From Paenibacillus sp. XY044 (GTDB lineage Bacteria; Bacillota; Bacilli; Paenibacillales; Paenibacillaceae), in the NCBI RefSeq assembly GCF_002257645.1, contig NZ_NQMO01000007.1, forward strand, positions 124,001 through 188,000: a stretch of 64,000 nucleotides of DNA, given 5' to 3'. Positions 7,633 to 16,305 of the stretch are shown here, in pieces. The stretch's first letter is position 1. Each line of letters starts with the position of its first letter. A model generated the notes under the pieces. The model was not told the origin of the DNA. It worked only from the letters and a program-made list of their open reading frames with translations, and made no database searches. A program made the position numbers and the translations under genes.

Positions 7633-9039
7633 ATGAAGGCAAATGTTCAAAGTATCCAAAGTTCCGGCAAGCTCTCATGGGGCTTATTGTTTGTATTATG
7701 CGGAGCCATCTTTCTGGAAGGGATCGATGTGTCGATGATTGGCGTTGCATTACCTTCCATCCGTGCTGAACTGGGCATGTCGACCAGTTCGCTACAATGG
7801 GTGGTTAGCGCCTATGTACTGGGTTATGGCGGCTTCATGCTGCTGGGGGGGCGGGCAGCCGACTTGTTCGGGCGAAGAAAAATGTTTCTGGTATGGCTCA
7901 CTATTTTCTTTGTCTTCTCCGGGTTTGGAGGATTATCGACCGAAGGCTGGATGCTGATCGCCGCCCGATTCGTAACAGGCATTAGTGCGGCATTTATGAC
8001 TCCGGCCGGTTTATCCATCATCACGACAAGCTTTACGGAAGGAAATGCACGTAACAAGGCATTACTTGTATATGCTGGCACGGCAGCCGCCGGGTTTTCC
8101 CTCGGACTCGTGGTCGGTGGGGTCTTAAGTGAGATCAGTTGGCGATGGGTTTTCTACGGTCCAGTGCTATTTGCATTCGTGATTCTTCTAGCTGCCATTC
8201 GTCTCATACCGGTCTCCGGACGGTTGGAGGCCCCCGCCCAAGGCTTCGATCTGGCCGGAGCAACCAGCATTACAGCGGCCATGCTGCTGTTGGTCTACAG
8301 TGTCGTGGAATTTTCCAATCTAGGCTGGAGTTGGACCATCGGATTACTAGCATGCAGTGCTCTGTTATTTGGCATCTTTGCGACAATAGAAAGACGTTCG
8401 GCTTCTCCCTTGGTACGTCTAGGCATTTTTGCTGCTAGCTCACTCGTAAGGGCTAACCTTGGTGCCATGTTGTTTGCCGGCTCCTTTTTCGGATTCCAAT
8501 TCGTAACGGTGCTATACCTCCAAGAACTGCGCGGCTGGTCATCTTTTGAAACCGGTCTTGCCCTGTTGGCTGTCGGTGTCGATTCCATACTCGCACCTAC
8601 CCTGACTCCCAAACTGGTACATCGTTTCGGCAACATTCCCGTGATTTTCGGTGGTTTCTGTCTCGCTGCTGTCGCTTACGCCCTATTCCTTCCCATCGGT
8701 CTGAATTGGACCTATGCTGCTATGTTTCCGACGATGATTCTGACCGGTATCGCCTTTTCTCTGACTTATGGACCTTTAACCATCGCCGCCACGGACGGAA
8801 TATCGGAAGAAGAGCAAGGGCTCGCCGGCGGTCTATTGAACACTTCTTTCCAATTTGGTGCCGCGCTCGGCTTGGCGGTCGTAACTGCTATACAGATTGG
8901 CGCCACAGGTTCCGACAAATCACCACAAGCAATGCTTGACGGCTACCGCACAGCGATGATTGTACCGATCGCAGCATCCATTCTCGGGATTGGTATCACC
9001 GCCCTAGGTATTCGTAAACGTTCAAAAAAAAATATGTGA
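7633..9039 (+). CDS. MFS drug-efflux transporter, DHA2 (EmrB/QacA) type
   Basis: A 468-residue integral membrane protein with about 14 hydrophobic segments. Motif A after TM2 reads LGGRAADLFGRRKMF, and the N-terminal part has the SLQWVVSAYVLGYG stretch of DHA2 exporters. It would export hydrophobic or cationic toxic compounds using the proton gradient. The start chosen is ATG 7633 with AAGGAGG ten bases upstream; an in-frame TTG at 7612 overlaps that binding site. It is divergent from the HxlR regulator, its probable controller. The C-terminus is basic (RKRSKKNM). Confidence 0.88.
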   Translation: MKANVQSIQSSGKLSWGLLFVLCGAIFLEGIDVSMIGVALPSIRAELGMSTSSLQWVVSAYVLGYGGFMLLGGRAADLFGRRKMFLVWLTIFFVFSGFGGLSTEGWMLIAARFVTGISAAFMTPAGLSIITTSFTEGNARNKALLVYAGTAAAGFSLGLVVGGVLSEISWRWVFYGPVLFAFVILLAAIRLIPVSGRLEAPAQGFDLAGATSITAAMLLLVYSVVEFSNLGWSWTIGLLACSALLFGIFATIERRSASPLVRLGIFAASSLVRANLGAMLFAGSFFGFQFVTVLYLQELRGWSSFETGLALLAVGVDSILAPTLTPKLVHRFGNIPVIFGGFCLAAVAYALFLPIGLNWTYAAMFPTMILTGIAFSLTYGPLTIAATDGISEEEQGLAGGLLNTSFQFGAALGLAVVTAIQIGATGSDKSPQAMLDGYRTAMIVPIAASILGIGITALGIRKRSKKNM

Positions 9040-9250
9040 ACAGCTAAAATGACAGTACGCCCTGCATCACAGAACGGACATCCGTGAACCAAACCCTATT
9101 GGAATCAGCCAATACAGATAAAAAAGCACTGCTTCTTATCCAACATAAGGCCGGAAGCTGTCTCCTAAGACTCGTATTGCTTGCCTGCAAGCGCAACAGC
9201 ATAATTTCATTACCTTCTTTAACCGTTCCGAACGGATCTTGTAAGGAAAA

Positions 9251-9274
9251 GGGGCACCCGGTGTCGAGTGCCCC
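9251..9274 (-). terminator. Terminator of the PhyH gene
   Basis: GGGGCAC at 9251-9257 pairs with GTGCCCC at 9268-9274. On the minus strand the stem is followed by CCTTTTCC. It lies 25 bases beyond the PhyH stop. The remaining bases between the MFS stop (9039) and here show nothing else convincing. Confidence 0.7.
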
Positions 9275-9298
9275 TTCAACCTCTTCACCAAATCTTCA

Positions 9299-10135
9299 TC
9301 ACCCAATGGCGGCCGATGAAAAGACGACCGGGAAATGATCGCCCATCAGAATGTCCCCTTTGTTAACCGTGACATATGACAGCATCGGATGGCTGCCGTC
9401 CGGCTCGTAACGGGTATGGCCCGGCATGTAGTGAACGGCGATTGCCCGCCGTTTGCGCTCCGAACGGTTGTGGGGGCTTCCGTGCCAAGTGAGGCTATGG
9501 TGGTAGCCAACCTGCCCCTTCTTGATTTCAAACGGTACCGCTTCCACTTTTGCTTCCTCGGGCAGCAGCTCCGGCTGACGATGATAAGGCATGAAATCGG
9601 GCGTGTTCGCCAAATAATCTTGATGGTTCCCCCACTTATGGCTGCCGGGCACCATCCACATGCAGCCGTTCTCGATGACCGCATCGTCGAGCGCGACCCA
9701 AGCGCTGACCAAATCCGCGGGCTGAATGATCGGCCAAAGCGGGTGGTCCTGGTGCCAGTTCGTCGGACCGCCGGAGACGGGCGGTTTGTATTGGATTTGA
9801 TCATGCCATATCCGCAGCGTATCGGTGCCGCACAGCTGGGCGATCTCCTCGCAAATGACCGGATGCGCGGCATGCTGGAAGAAAGCGTCGCTGGCCATCC
9901 AAATGTTGACGATTTGCACCACTTTCTCACTGACCGTCATTTTCATCCCCTCGTGAAGGGAATCGCTGCTTTCCGCGAGCATGTTTCGGTTCAGGACCGG
10001 TTTATTCACCGACTTTCCTTCCATGACTAAATCAAGCTCTTCGCGCAGACGCTCCACTTCCTCGTCGTTTAAGACAATGCCGCCTTTCACAAAACCATTC
10101 TTCTCGAATTCGGCCAACTGGTTTGCATTCAGCAT
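9299..10135 (-). CDS. Phytanoyl-CoA dioxygenase (PhyH) family Fe(II)/2-oxoglutarate oxygenase
   Basis: A 278-residue PhyH-family protein. The metal triad is visible: WHQDHP near residue 128 gives the H-x-D pair, and the distal His lies in LTWHGSPHNRS near 218, followed by Arg residues that bind 2-oxoglutarate. Such enzymes hydroxylate small molecules in the cytoplasm. The gene is divergent from an AraC regulator and close to a Gfo/Idh oxidoreductase, a trio that suggests modification of a sugar or polyol-type compound. GTGAGG precedes the ATG. A cre-like sequence lies in its promoter region. Confidence 0.87.
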   Translation of the reverse strand: MLNANQLAEFEKNGFVKGGIVLNDEEVERLREELDLVMEGKSVNKPVLNRNMLAESSDSLHEGMKMTVSEKVVQIVNIWMASDAFFQHAAHPVICEEIAQLCGTDTLRIWHDQIQYKPPVSGGPTNWHQDHPLWPIIQPADLVSAWVALDDAVIENGCMWMVPGSHKWGNHQDYLANTPDFMPYHRQPELLPEEAKVEAVPFEIKKGQVGYHHSLTWHGSPHNRSERKRRAIAVHYMPGHTRYEPDGSHPMLSYVTVNKGDILMGDHFPVVFSSAAIG

Positions 10136-10171
10136 CTTACCTCACGCTCCCGCTCGTTTTATAATAATGGA

Positions 10172-10188
10172 TGTAAACGCTTTTTACA
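10172..10188. promoter_or_regulatory. cre-like CcpA site in the PhyH/AraC divergent promoter
   Basis: TGTAAACGCTTTTTACA is nearly palindromic and matches the catabolite responsive element TGWAARCGYTWNCW at all but one position (T for C at position 13). It lies 37 bases upstream of the PhyH start, where CcpA binding would repress transcription. Confidence 0.5.
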
Positions 10189-10285
10189 GATTTATCATAA
10201 AGGGAATGCTCATCATTGTATTTTCCGAAATCCATCATCTTTTTGGGTATTTCCAAGTTTAAGCTTCAGACGGAGGAGATTGTTC

Positions 10286-11161
10286 ATGTATACCGGAACA
10301 TTAGACATGATTACGCCAACGGTCAATTTTTCTGCCCGGGCAACGGCGGAGGCGGGTACGGACTGGGGGTATCGGAAGATCCCCGACAATCAGCTTTTCT
10401 ATGTCGTGTCCGGCTGCGCGGAGCTCGAGATTGGAGGACAAAAAGTAGCCATTCGGCCGGGGGAATGCGTTTGTTACGGTCCGGAATGCCAAACGAAGCT
10501 GACGACTTTTCGAACGACGGATTATTTCAGCGTTCATTTCCATTGGCACGCCCCTTCTCCTTTGCCCGTCCATCCCGGACTCCAAATCAAATATGGCGAT
10601 CCGGGCTCATTCAGCGCCCCGCGTCAGTCCGTTTTTCATGTACCGTCTTACGGAGAAGTCACGGTTCCTACCCTGCTATCCGTGGCCGGACTTGAACCGA
10701 TCTTGTCTAAAATGGTTAACGAATACGAATCCGAGCTTCCGGGATATACACTGACACTGCGTTCGCTTATGATGCAGGCGATTGCCCTGATCTGTCGACA
10801 ACTGCTCGGGAACGAGCCCGTACAGGGATCGAGGAACAAGATCGAGCCGGCCATTCAAGCGATGCAGGATGAGCCCGGCACAAACTGGTCGGTTGCAACA
10901 CTTGCCAGCTTGTGCGGCTATCATCCGGTCCATTTCACCAAGCTGTTCAAACATGAAATGGGGGTGACGCCGAAGCATTTTATTATCAGGGAAAGGATCA
11001 AACGGGCGAAGCTTGCGCTTCTGCAGGGCGAGAAGCTGGAATTGATCGCGGAAAAATTCGGTTTTAAGAGCCTTCACTATTTCAGTTATCAATTCAAGCA
11101 GGAGACGGGTCTCACGCCGACGGAATTCCGAATGCACGGCCGGACCGGCGGAGATGGATAG
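10286..11161 (+). CDS. AraC-family regulator with N-terminal cupin domain
   Basis: A protein of about 291 residues. The N-terminal half is a cupin-type sensor (FYVVSGCAELEIGGQKVAI near residue 37), and the C-terminal 100 residues carry two helix-turn-helix units (SVATLASLCGYHPVHFTKLF and LIAEKFGFKSLHYFSYQFK) ending with GLTPTEFR. It presumably activates the divergent PhyH gene and perhaps the convergent Gfo/Idh gene in response to a small sugar-like ligand. ATG 10286 is chosen because GGAGG lies nine bases upstream; a TTG two codons earlier is too close to it. Confidence 0.88.
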   Translation: MYTGTLDMITPTVNFSARATAEAGTDWGYRKIPDNQLFYVVSGCAELEIGGQKVAIRPGECVCYGPECQTKLTTFRTTDYFSVHFHWHAPSPLPVHPGLQIKYGDPGSFSAPRQSVFHVPSYGEVTVPTLLSVAGLEPILSKMVNEYESELPGYTLTLRSLMMQAIALICRQLLGNEPVQGSRNKIEPAIQAMQDEPGTNWSVATLASLCGYHPVHFTKLFKHEMGVTPKHFIIRERIKRAKLALLQGEKLELIAEKFGFKSLHYFSYQFKQETGLTPTEFRMHGRTGGDG

Positions 11162-11183
11162 CGCCCTTGTTCCTCCTCTCCGT

Positions 11184-12248
11184 CTATACGCCATCAATTC
11201 CCGGATCATCCAGTCTGACACGGCGGCCTTCCTGATTGGAAACATAGCTCGCCAACACCATGCGAAGGGAAGCTCTGCCTTCCTCCGCCGTTGCAATCGG
11301 ACCGCGTTCGCCCCGCAAAAATTCGGCCAGCGGCTTCGCGAGCACGCGAATGCGCTGCCCGTGATTGGACGGGCTGCCGATCTCGCTGACCGTCCAGGAG
11401 CCGGTTTGTGCATCGAACCGCTTCAGCCCCTCCATATCCTCCGGACGCGGTACGTTACAGCTCGGAACATCCCCGTAATTTTGCACGATCGTGCCTCGTT
11501 CGCAGATGATCTCTACCGTATTCTCTGCCGCCGTACAGGTGAAAGAGCAGCTCACTTCGGCAATTGGACCGTTCGGATAACGAAAGATGACGATTCCGTT
11601 GTCATTCGGAATCTGCGGATTATAGAGCGATGCGATTTCAGCCGTAACCGTCTCCGGTATCCCAAGCAGAAACTGAAGAAAGTCCACCGGATGAGACGCG
11701 TCGTCCGCCCAAATATCCCGATTGAACAACGGGTTTACATGCCAAGATTGGGCGAATTCCGCATTCAGTCCCATTGGAAGTCCATGTCTGCGCCTTACCA
11801 TAAACACCCTGCCAAGCTCCCCGCTTTCAAGCCATTGCTTCATTTGAAGATTTTGCGGGTCCACCCGCATTTGCCATGCCATCGTGAACGGTACCGAATG
11901 CTTGTGTACGGCTTCTACAATGCGGTCCGCTTCGGACATCGAGAGCGCCATGGGCTTTTGCAGCACGATCATTTTGCCGCAGGCAGCTGCCAGCTCAACC
12001 AGTTCGGCATGCATCGAAGTCTCCGCGGCGATGACGACCGCTTGAATATCGCTGCGACTCAGCAGCTCTTTCGTGCTCGAATAAGGGTTGATCTTAAAGG
12101 ATTTACTGCCAGCATCCAGCCTTTTGAGATCGTGGTCCCACCCGGCCACCACTTTGATGCCATGCTCAGGATTTTTCCATTCTTCGATGTAAGCGTTGAT
12201 GTGTCCATGAGCAAACCCCAGGATCCCTAAGCCTATCGTTCTGTCCAT
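11184..12248 (-). CDS. Gfo/Idh/MocA-family oxidoreductase
   Basis: A 354-residue NAD(P)-dependent sugar or cyclitol dehydrogenase-like protein. The N-terminal Rossmann motif is unusual (GILGFAHGHIN instead of GxGxxG), and the catalytic E-K-P motif near residue 95 is LQKPMAL, with Gln replacing Glu but Lys kept. The C-terminal domain starts around VFMVRRRHGLPMG. ATG 12248 is chosen because GGAGGAGAAGG directly precedes it; a longer frame to 12353 has no binding site. It converges on the AraC gene with only 22 bases between stops. Both motif changes occur in some subfamilies, so activity is likely but the substrate is unknown. Confidence 0.85.
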   Translation of the reverse strand: MDRTIGLGILGFAHGHINAYIEEWKNPEHGIKVVAGWDHDLKRLDAGSKSFKINPYSSTKELLSRSDIQAVVIAAETSMHAELVELAAACGKMIVLQKPMALSMSEADRIVEAVHKHSVPFTMAWQMRVDPQNLQMKQWLESGELGRVFMVRRRHGLPMGLNAEFAQSWHVNPLFNRDIWADDASHPVDFLQFLLGIPETVTAEIASLYNPQIPNDNGIVIFRYPNGPIAEVSCSFTCTAAENTVEIICERGTIVQNYGDVPSCNVPRPEDMEGLKRFDAQTGSWTVSEIGSPSNHGQRIRVLAKPLAEFLRGERGPIATAEEGRASLRMVLASYVSNQEGRRVRLDDPGIDGV

Positions 12249-12465
12249 CCTTCTCCTCCATTCTGCATTCAGTCTCGCATTTTCTATTTCCATCATAATT
12301 AGCGGGCAACTTTCATGATCTATCCCGACAACAATATAAAAATCGTCATACATTCCATAGCGTTCAACTGAAGATCATTCGTTGGCTCCTGCCTGGCGTG
12401 CATGCCACGACTGAAAGGAATACATTCCAGCATGTCGCCATGAAACAGCCGCATGGTTTATTTCG

Positions 12466-12542
12466 GCCACGTTCCAACAGCCATAACCAACTACATTGTC
12501 CAATAGAGTGCCTTCAGCGATCGAACCACCAAGTACCCCAAT
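12466..12542 (-). pseudogene. 77-bp relic of an ankyrin-repeat gene
   Basis: This segment matches 36215-36291, inside the ankyrin gene of this window, at 73 of 77 positions and in the same orientation, then diverges abruptly on both sides. It has no start, stop or flanking gene sequence. The surrounding stretch from 12249 to 12807 otherwise holds one repeat tag (near 12598) and a terminator hairpin at 12722. Confidence 0.8.
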
Positions 12543-12721
12543 AAATTGAATGGAAAATCAAATTATGTATTCGTTACCAACTCTCAATATTCCTGTCCGT
12601 TAGTTCAATATTAAAGGACGCTCCCGAGCCTTTTGCAGCGACAATATCGCATCAGTATCAAAACCTCAACATTTTGGAGAGTGTAGCTCATTCGCTCGAT
12701 AATCCTAACTAAGAAAAAAAA

Positions 12722-12747
12722 AGAGAACATCTACAGGGATGTTCTCT
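12722..12747. terminator. Bidirectional-looking terminator hairpin plus repeat tag
   Basis: AGAGAACATC at 12722-12731 pairs with GATGTTCTCT at 12738-12747, preceded by nine A and followed by a short T stretch. A repeat tag with AACTA and TAGTT arms follows at about 12774-12795, next to the decayed PPOX gene. Confidence 0.65.
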
Positions 12748-12807
12748 TTATCACTGCTGCACTTTTCTTATTAAACTAAAGTTCCTCGTTAGTTCAATAA
12801 TGAAGCA

Positions 12808-13320
12808 CTAATGTACCAACTTTCCTACCACTTCTTCGGTTACTTGCGTAATGTGAACTGGTTTTAGTCCCCTTGAATAGCGTTGTCCCTCTCCCTTCTC
12901 GTACGACATGAACGGCACCGAATAGCCGCAGGATGTATGGATTTTCTTGATGTATATCGACCACAATGATCTGCGGACGCCGGGCAGCGGATCGAACATC
13001 CAGTATAACGGCTCCCTCTCTCTCCTCCGGGAGAATATCTTTCCGTTTCCGTAGAGGCGCAGGATGTTTGCAGGCCCCTGGAATGCGCAGAACATGATTG
13101 TGTTTCGACCTTTCTCTTCAAGACGGGCGCTGGTCTCATTGCCGCTCCCGGTCAAATCCAAGTACGCGACCCTACGCTCGGACAAAATCCGGAACGTATC
13201 ATACCCTTACGGCGACAAATTGACGTGCCCATCCCGCAACATGGGCGCCGTTCCAACAAAGAACAGGTGCTGCTTATGGATAAAGGCCTTGTGCTCGGGG
13301 GACCACCTCGACTCAACAAG
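12808..13320 (-). pseudogene. Decayed pyridoxamine 5'-phosphate oxidase-like gene
   Basis: Conceptual translation shows a PPOX-family flavin split-barrel protein: HLFFVGTAPMLRDGHVNLSP, then VAYLDLTGSGNETSARLEE, GPANILRLYGNGK and HTSCGYSVPFM. The gene is broken. An in-frame TAA at 13207-13209 replaces the Lys of the NLSPKG motif. Near 12950-12980 the family sequence QIIVVDI appears only in another frame, which indicates compensating indels. No start codon precedes LVESRW because a stop lies directly upstream. Intact relatives are about 180-200 residues and use FMN or F420-like cofactors. Confidence 0.75.
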
Positions 13321-13458
13321 ATTTTATTCCCTTTATGAAAGAGGGTTTCTTGGTTCATTCAAGCTCCTTTTAAGTACTGTGCTTGGGACTTTGCCAATAT
13401 ACTCTAAAGATTTGATATCACAATGGCTTCTCCTATTTTCAGGAAGGAAGATAAGCAT

Positions 13459-14394
13459 ATGCCGATAAGTCCGCCAATCTTGCAGAGGGGCGATACCGTT
13501 GGAGTCGTTACCTTGGGCAGCCCGCTCGCTGCAGACGTAATTAATGCACGGATCGAAATTTTGAGAGCAATGGAGTTCAATGTTGTATTGGGTCAATATG
13601 TATATGCTCAAAACGGGTTTCTTGCCGGCACAGACGAGCAGCGGGCTTCTGATTTGATGATGATGTTTCAAGACGAGCGGGTTAAAATGATACTACCCAC
13701 CAGAGGCGGTACAGGAGTGGCTGGAATTCTTCCTTACCTTGACTATACTGTGATCCGAAATAATCCAAAAATTGTTACAGGTTACAGCGATATAACGGTA
13801 CTATTAAACGTACTGCATCAATATGTGGATTTAATAACATTCCATAGTCTGCTGTTGATTGACTTCAAATCCGAAACGCCCGCTTATAGTTTCGATCAGT
13901 TTTTTTCCGCGACATCCGTATACTCATTAACCCGGACAATTTTGAATCCGCCGGGAATGCCGCTGATAAGCCGTGTTCCGGGCAACGTTACCGGGCAGCT
14001 TGTGGGCGGTAATCTGACATCCTTTGTCGATACGTTGGGTACGCCTTTCGAAATCGATACAAGGGGTAAAATTCTCGTTCTTGAAGAAACACATGAACCT
14101 ACCAATACCGTCTACAGGTACTTGAATCATTTGAAGCTTGCCGGAAAATTTCGTGACTGCATCGGCATTATTATGGGAGAGTGCTCAGGCTGCCAGGCGG
14201 CTTATGGTAAATCCTATGAGGATTTAATCAACGAATTTGTTGTACCTCTCGGTAAGCCGACGATAACGAACCTTGCCACAGGTCATGGCTTTTATAAAGC
14301 CGCTTTGCCGATTGGCGCAACCGTTAATCTAGATTCAGTCAATAATAGAATAACTATAGTTGAACCTACCATCAGCGTTTTCCAATCGTCATGA
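13459..14394 (+). CDS. S66-family LD-carboxypeptidase / MccF-like serine peptidase
   Basis: A 311-residue peptidase of family S66. The nucleophilic Ser is in VTGYSDITVLLN (near residue 110), the Glu in ILVLEETHEP (near 207) and the His in LATGHGFYKAALP near the C-terminus, giving the Ser-Glu-His triad. Members cleave the L,D bond of murein tetrapeptide or, as in MccF, detoxify microcin C-type nucleotide-peptide antibiotics. The surroundings do not decide between these roles. ATG 13459 is chosen because AGGAAGG lies upstream; an ATG 12 codons earlier lacks a binding site. Confidence 0.86.
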   Translation: MPISPPILQRGDTVGVVTLGSPLAADVINARIEILRAMEFNVVLGQYVYAQNGFLAGTDEQRASDLMMMFQDERVKMILPTRGGTGVAGILPYLDYTVIRNNPKIVTGYSDITVLLNVLHQYVDLITFHSLLLIDFKSETPAYSFDQFFSATSVYSLTRTILNPPGMPLISRVPGNVTGQLVGGNLTSFVDTLGTPFEIDTRGKILVLEETHEPTNTVYRYLNHLKLAGKFRDCIGIIMGECSGCQAAYGKSYEDLINEFVVPLGKPTITNLATGHGFYKAALPIGATVNLDSVNNRITIVEPTISVFQSS

Positions 14395-14472
14395 CCATCT
14401 ACCAGCTCGTCTTTATGCTTACATTCTCCGTTAGTGAAACAATGAACACAACTGATCTGCATCCCGGATTTT

Positions 14473-14542
14473 GACAAGAACATATATCGTCAAAACAAAA
14501 AAAGCCGCAGCTACGCGGCAATTAAGCTTGTATGTTCTTGTC
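14473..14542 (-). repeat. Repeat element B (core only) with terminator
   Basis: GACAAGAACATATA at 14473-14486 and TATGTTCTTGTC at 14531-14542 form an inverted repeat around GCCGCAGCTACGCGGC at 14504-14519. On the minus strand the GC stem is followed by TTTTTTTGTTTT, a canonical intrinsic terminator for the amine oxidase gene that ends at 14700. A repeat-A-like tag lies at about 14422. The rest of 14395-14699 shows nothing else. Confidence 0.75.
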
Positions 14543-14699
14543 GTCTTACAGATTTTTTTTGATTAAGACCAATTCTTTCTTAGAACTAACAGCAAGGCTG
14601 CCGACCGTTCTTTACTAATGTGAAGCCCCGATGTATTCCACTTCAACCTCATGGCTCAGGTTATGGTCTCGTACTAGTTATGAATACATACATTTCGTA

Positions 14700-16070
14700 T
14701 TATATGCTGTTTCCGGCAATAATTTGATTTACAGTTCGCAACGCAGAAGAGATCGCACCTTCAATCCAACCCGGAAAAAGACTTGTATGATCGCCAGCAA
14801 AGTAAATTCTACCTTCTTCGGCAGATAGTGTTGGGAGCATTCGAATCATCTGTTTCGGCTTATACCAAGCATACGCGCCTCGAGAATAAGGATTATGATC
14901 CCAAGAAAAGACTGTCCCACCTTCATAATTAGACGACAATTCAGGAAGCACCTGTTTGATTTCTGATACAGCGGAGTTAAAATGACCAGCTCTAGATATT
15001 TCTCGCGCCGATTCACCGGAGGAGTACGAACAAATTAACCCCCTCCTTGATGTCGTTTGACTGAATGTAGCATCAAGCAACCATCCAATTTTCAGATCCG
15101 TATTTACTGTAGCAAAGGAACTTAAGTTGTTCCAGAATCTAGTTCTGCTTTGGATGACGGTACGCGTAACGGAAGTTGAAAGTTGATTTTGAATGACATC
15201 ATTTTTTTCTTTGCTAAGTGGCGGTGAAAAATGAATTGTACGCAAGACTTTAGAGGGAATGGCTACAATGACCCGATCACAGCAGATCGTGAAAACTTCG
15301 CCGGAATGATTAAATCGGATAGTTACTCCTTTATTACTATGTTCAATATGCGTCACAGCACATCCATAACTGATATTAGAGCCAATTGTAAGGGCAAGCT
15401 TTTTCGGTAGTTGATCCATTCCACCTACGATAGTTTTTGAACTTCTTTCGGAACCGGCCATTTTTAAGTCAAGCAGTCGCTGTAATGCAGATACTTTGCG
15501 AATACCATCACCTAACATCTGCATATAGCCGATCTCAAACAGCTTCATCGCACCCGCAGATGCTCCTTGATCTCTAAGATATTCATCCATTGTCATTGAA
15601 TCGAGCTGTACCGCTTGTTTTGTGGGCCAGCCCGGCAAAAAAGGATTACCCGCCGCTTTAAGCCCCGGCATGAGGTACTTTTCCAACATTCCCGCATATC
15701 CTAAAATTCTTTCCTCGGCTGTAAGTGAAACAGGCCATATTGCAGGTTCAGCCGGAGAATCTATGATTAATCTCCCGTCGATATATGACAAACTTCGATT
15801 GGGGACAGGTAAATTTATTAATTGAACCCCGGCTTGCTGGGCATAACTCAATGTGAGAAAATGATGCTCTCCAATGAAGGCAGCCCCGATTTCACAAAAC
15901 AATCCGTCGGCAAAATGATCCCGCATCGTGTATATGCGACCACCCGGTCGGCTATTTGCCTCTAATAAACGCACGTCATACCCTTGTTTCATAAGCTCCA
16001 AAGCGCATACCAAACCCGCCATCCCTGCCCCAATCACTACAATTTGCTCAGGAACACGACCTATGACCAT
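14700..16070 (-). CDS. FAD-dependent flavin monoamine oxidase
   Basis: A 456-residue amine oxidase. The FAD-binding dinucleotide motif VVIGAGMAGLVCALELMKQG lies near residue 11, followed by EANSRPGGRI. The C-terminal FAD-contact segment is YFAGDHTSLFPGWIEGAISS. These enzymes oxidise primary amines, L-amino acids or polyamines to imines with release of hydrogen peroxide. There is no signal peptide, so it is cytoplasmic. ATG 16070 is used with GGAGG 11 bases upstream; the TTG six codons earlier overlaps the binding site. No partner genes are adjacent. Confidence 0.87.
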   Translation of the reverse strand: MVIGRVPEQIVVIGAGMAGLVCALELMKQGYDVRLLEANSRPGGRIYTMRDHFADGLFCEIGAAFIGEHHFLTLSYAQQAGVQLINLPVPNRSLSYIDGRLIIDSPAEPAIWPVSLTAEERILGYAGMLEKYLMPGLKAAGNPFLPGWPTKQAVQLDSMTMDEYLRDQGASAGAMKLFEIGYMQMLGDGIRKVSALQRLLDLKMAGSERSSKTIVGGMDQLPKKLALTIGSNISYGCAVTHIEHSNKGVTIRFNHSGEVFTICCDRVIVAIPSKVLRTIHFSPPLSKEKNDVIQNQLSTSVTRTVIQSRTRFWNNLSSFATVNTDLKIGWLLDATFSQTTSRRGLICSYSSGESAREISRAGHFNSAVSEIKQVLPELSSNYEGGTVFSWDHNPYSRGAYAWYKPKQMIRMLPTLSAEEGRIYFAGDHTSLFPGWIEGAISSALRTVNQIIAGNSI

Positions 16071-16179
16071 AAAATCCGATTCCTCCAAATATTACTTTAT
16101 AGACATTATGTGTGTTTGTAATCCAATTGGTTCCTAGGCGCTTCTTATTATTCTATGCAGCTCGTTACTTCAATAAAAA

Positions 16180-16212
16180 TGGAGCAGCTGCCGGCCCGCG
16201 GCATTCTGCTCC
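16180..16212. terminator. Hairpin of repeat unit A
   Basis: GGAGCAG at 16180 pairs with CTGCTCC ending near 16212, with an inner GCC/GGC stem. A tag lies on each side: CTCGTTACTTCAAT before and GAACTATCGTTCCCCG after. It lies at the 3' end of the kinase gene that stops at 16306. Confidence 0.6.
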
Positions 16213-16305
16213 CTTATTTTGAACTATCGTTCCCCGAGCGCAGTGGATAGGACAATTCGTAACCAGGTGCGCCGGTGTATTGGGCTGTCTGTAAATGTCT
16301 AAAAG

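Noticed and set aside
9346..10030. ORFs of 194 and 213 codons on both strands
   Set aside because: Both are alternative frames of the PhyH gene, which has a clear metal triad and binding site.
11154..12230. Plus-strand ORF of 358 codons
   Set aside because: It lies entirely opposite the well-supported Gfo/Idh gene; its Arg/His-rich composition and lack of motifs mark it as an antisense shadow.
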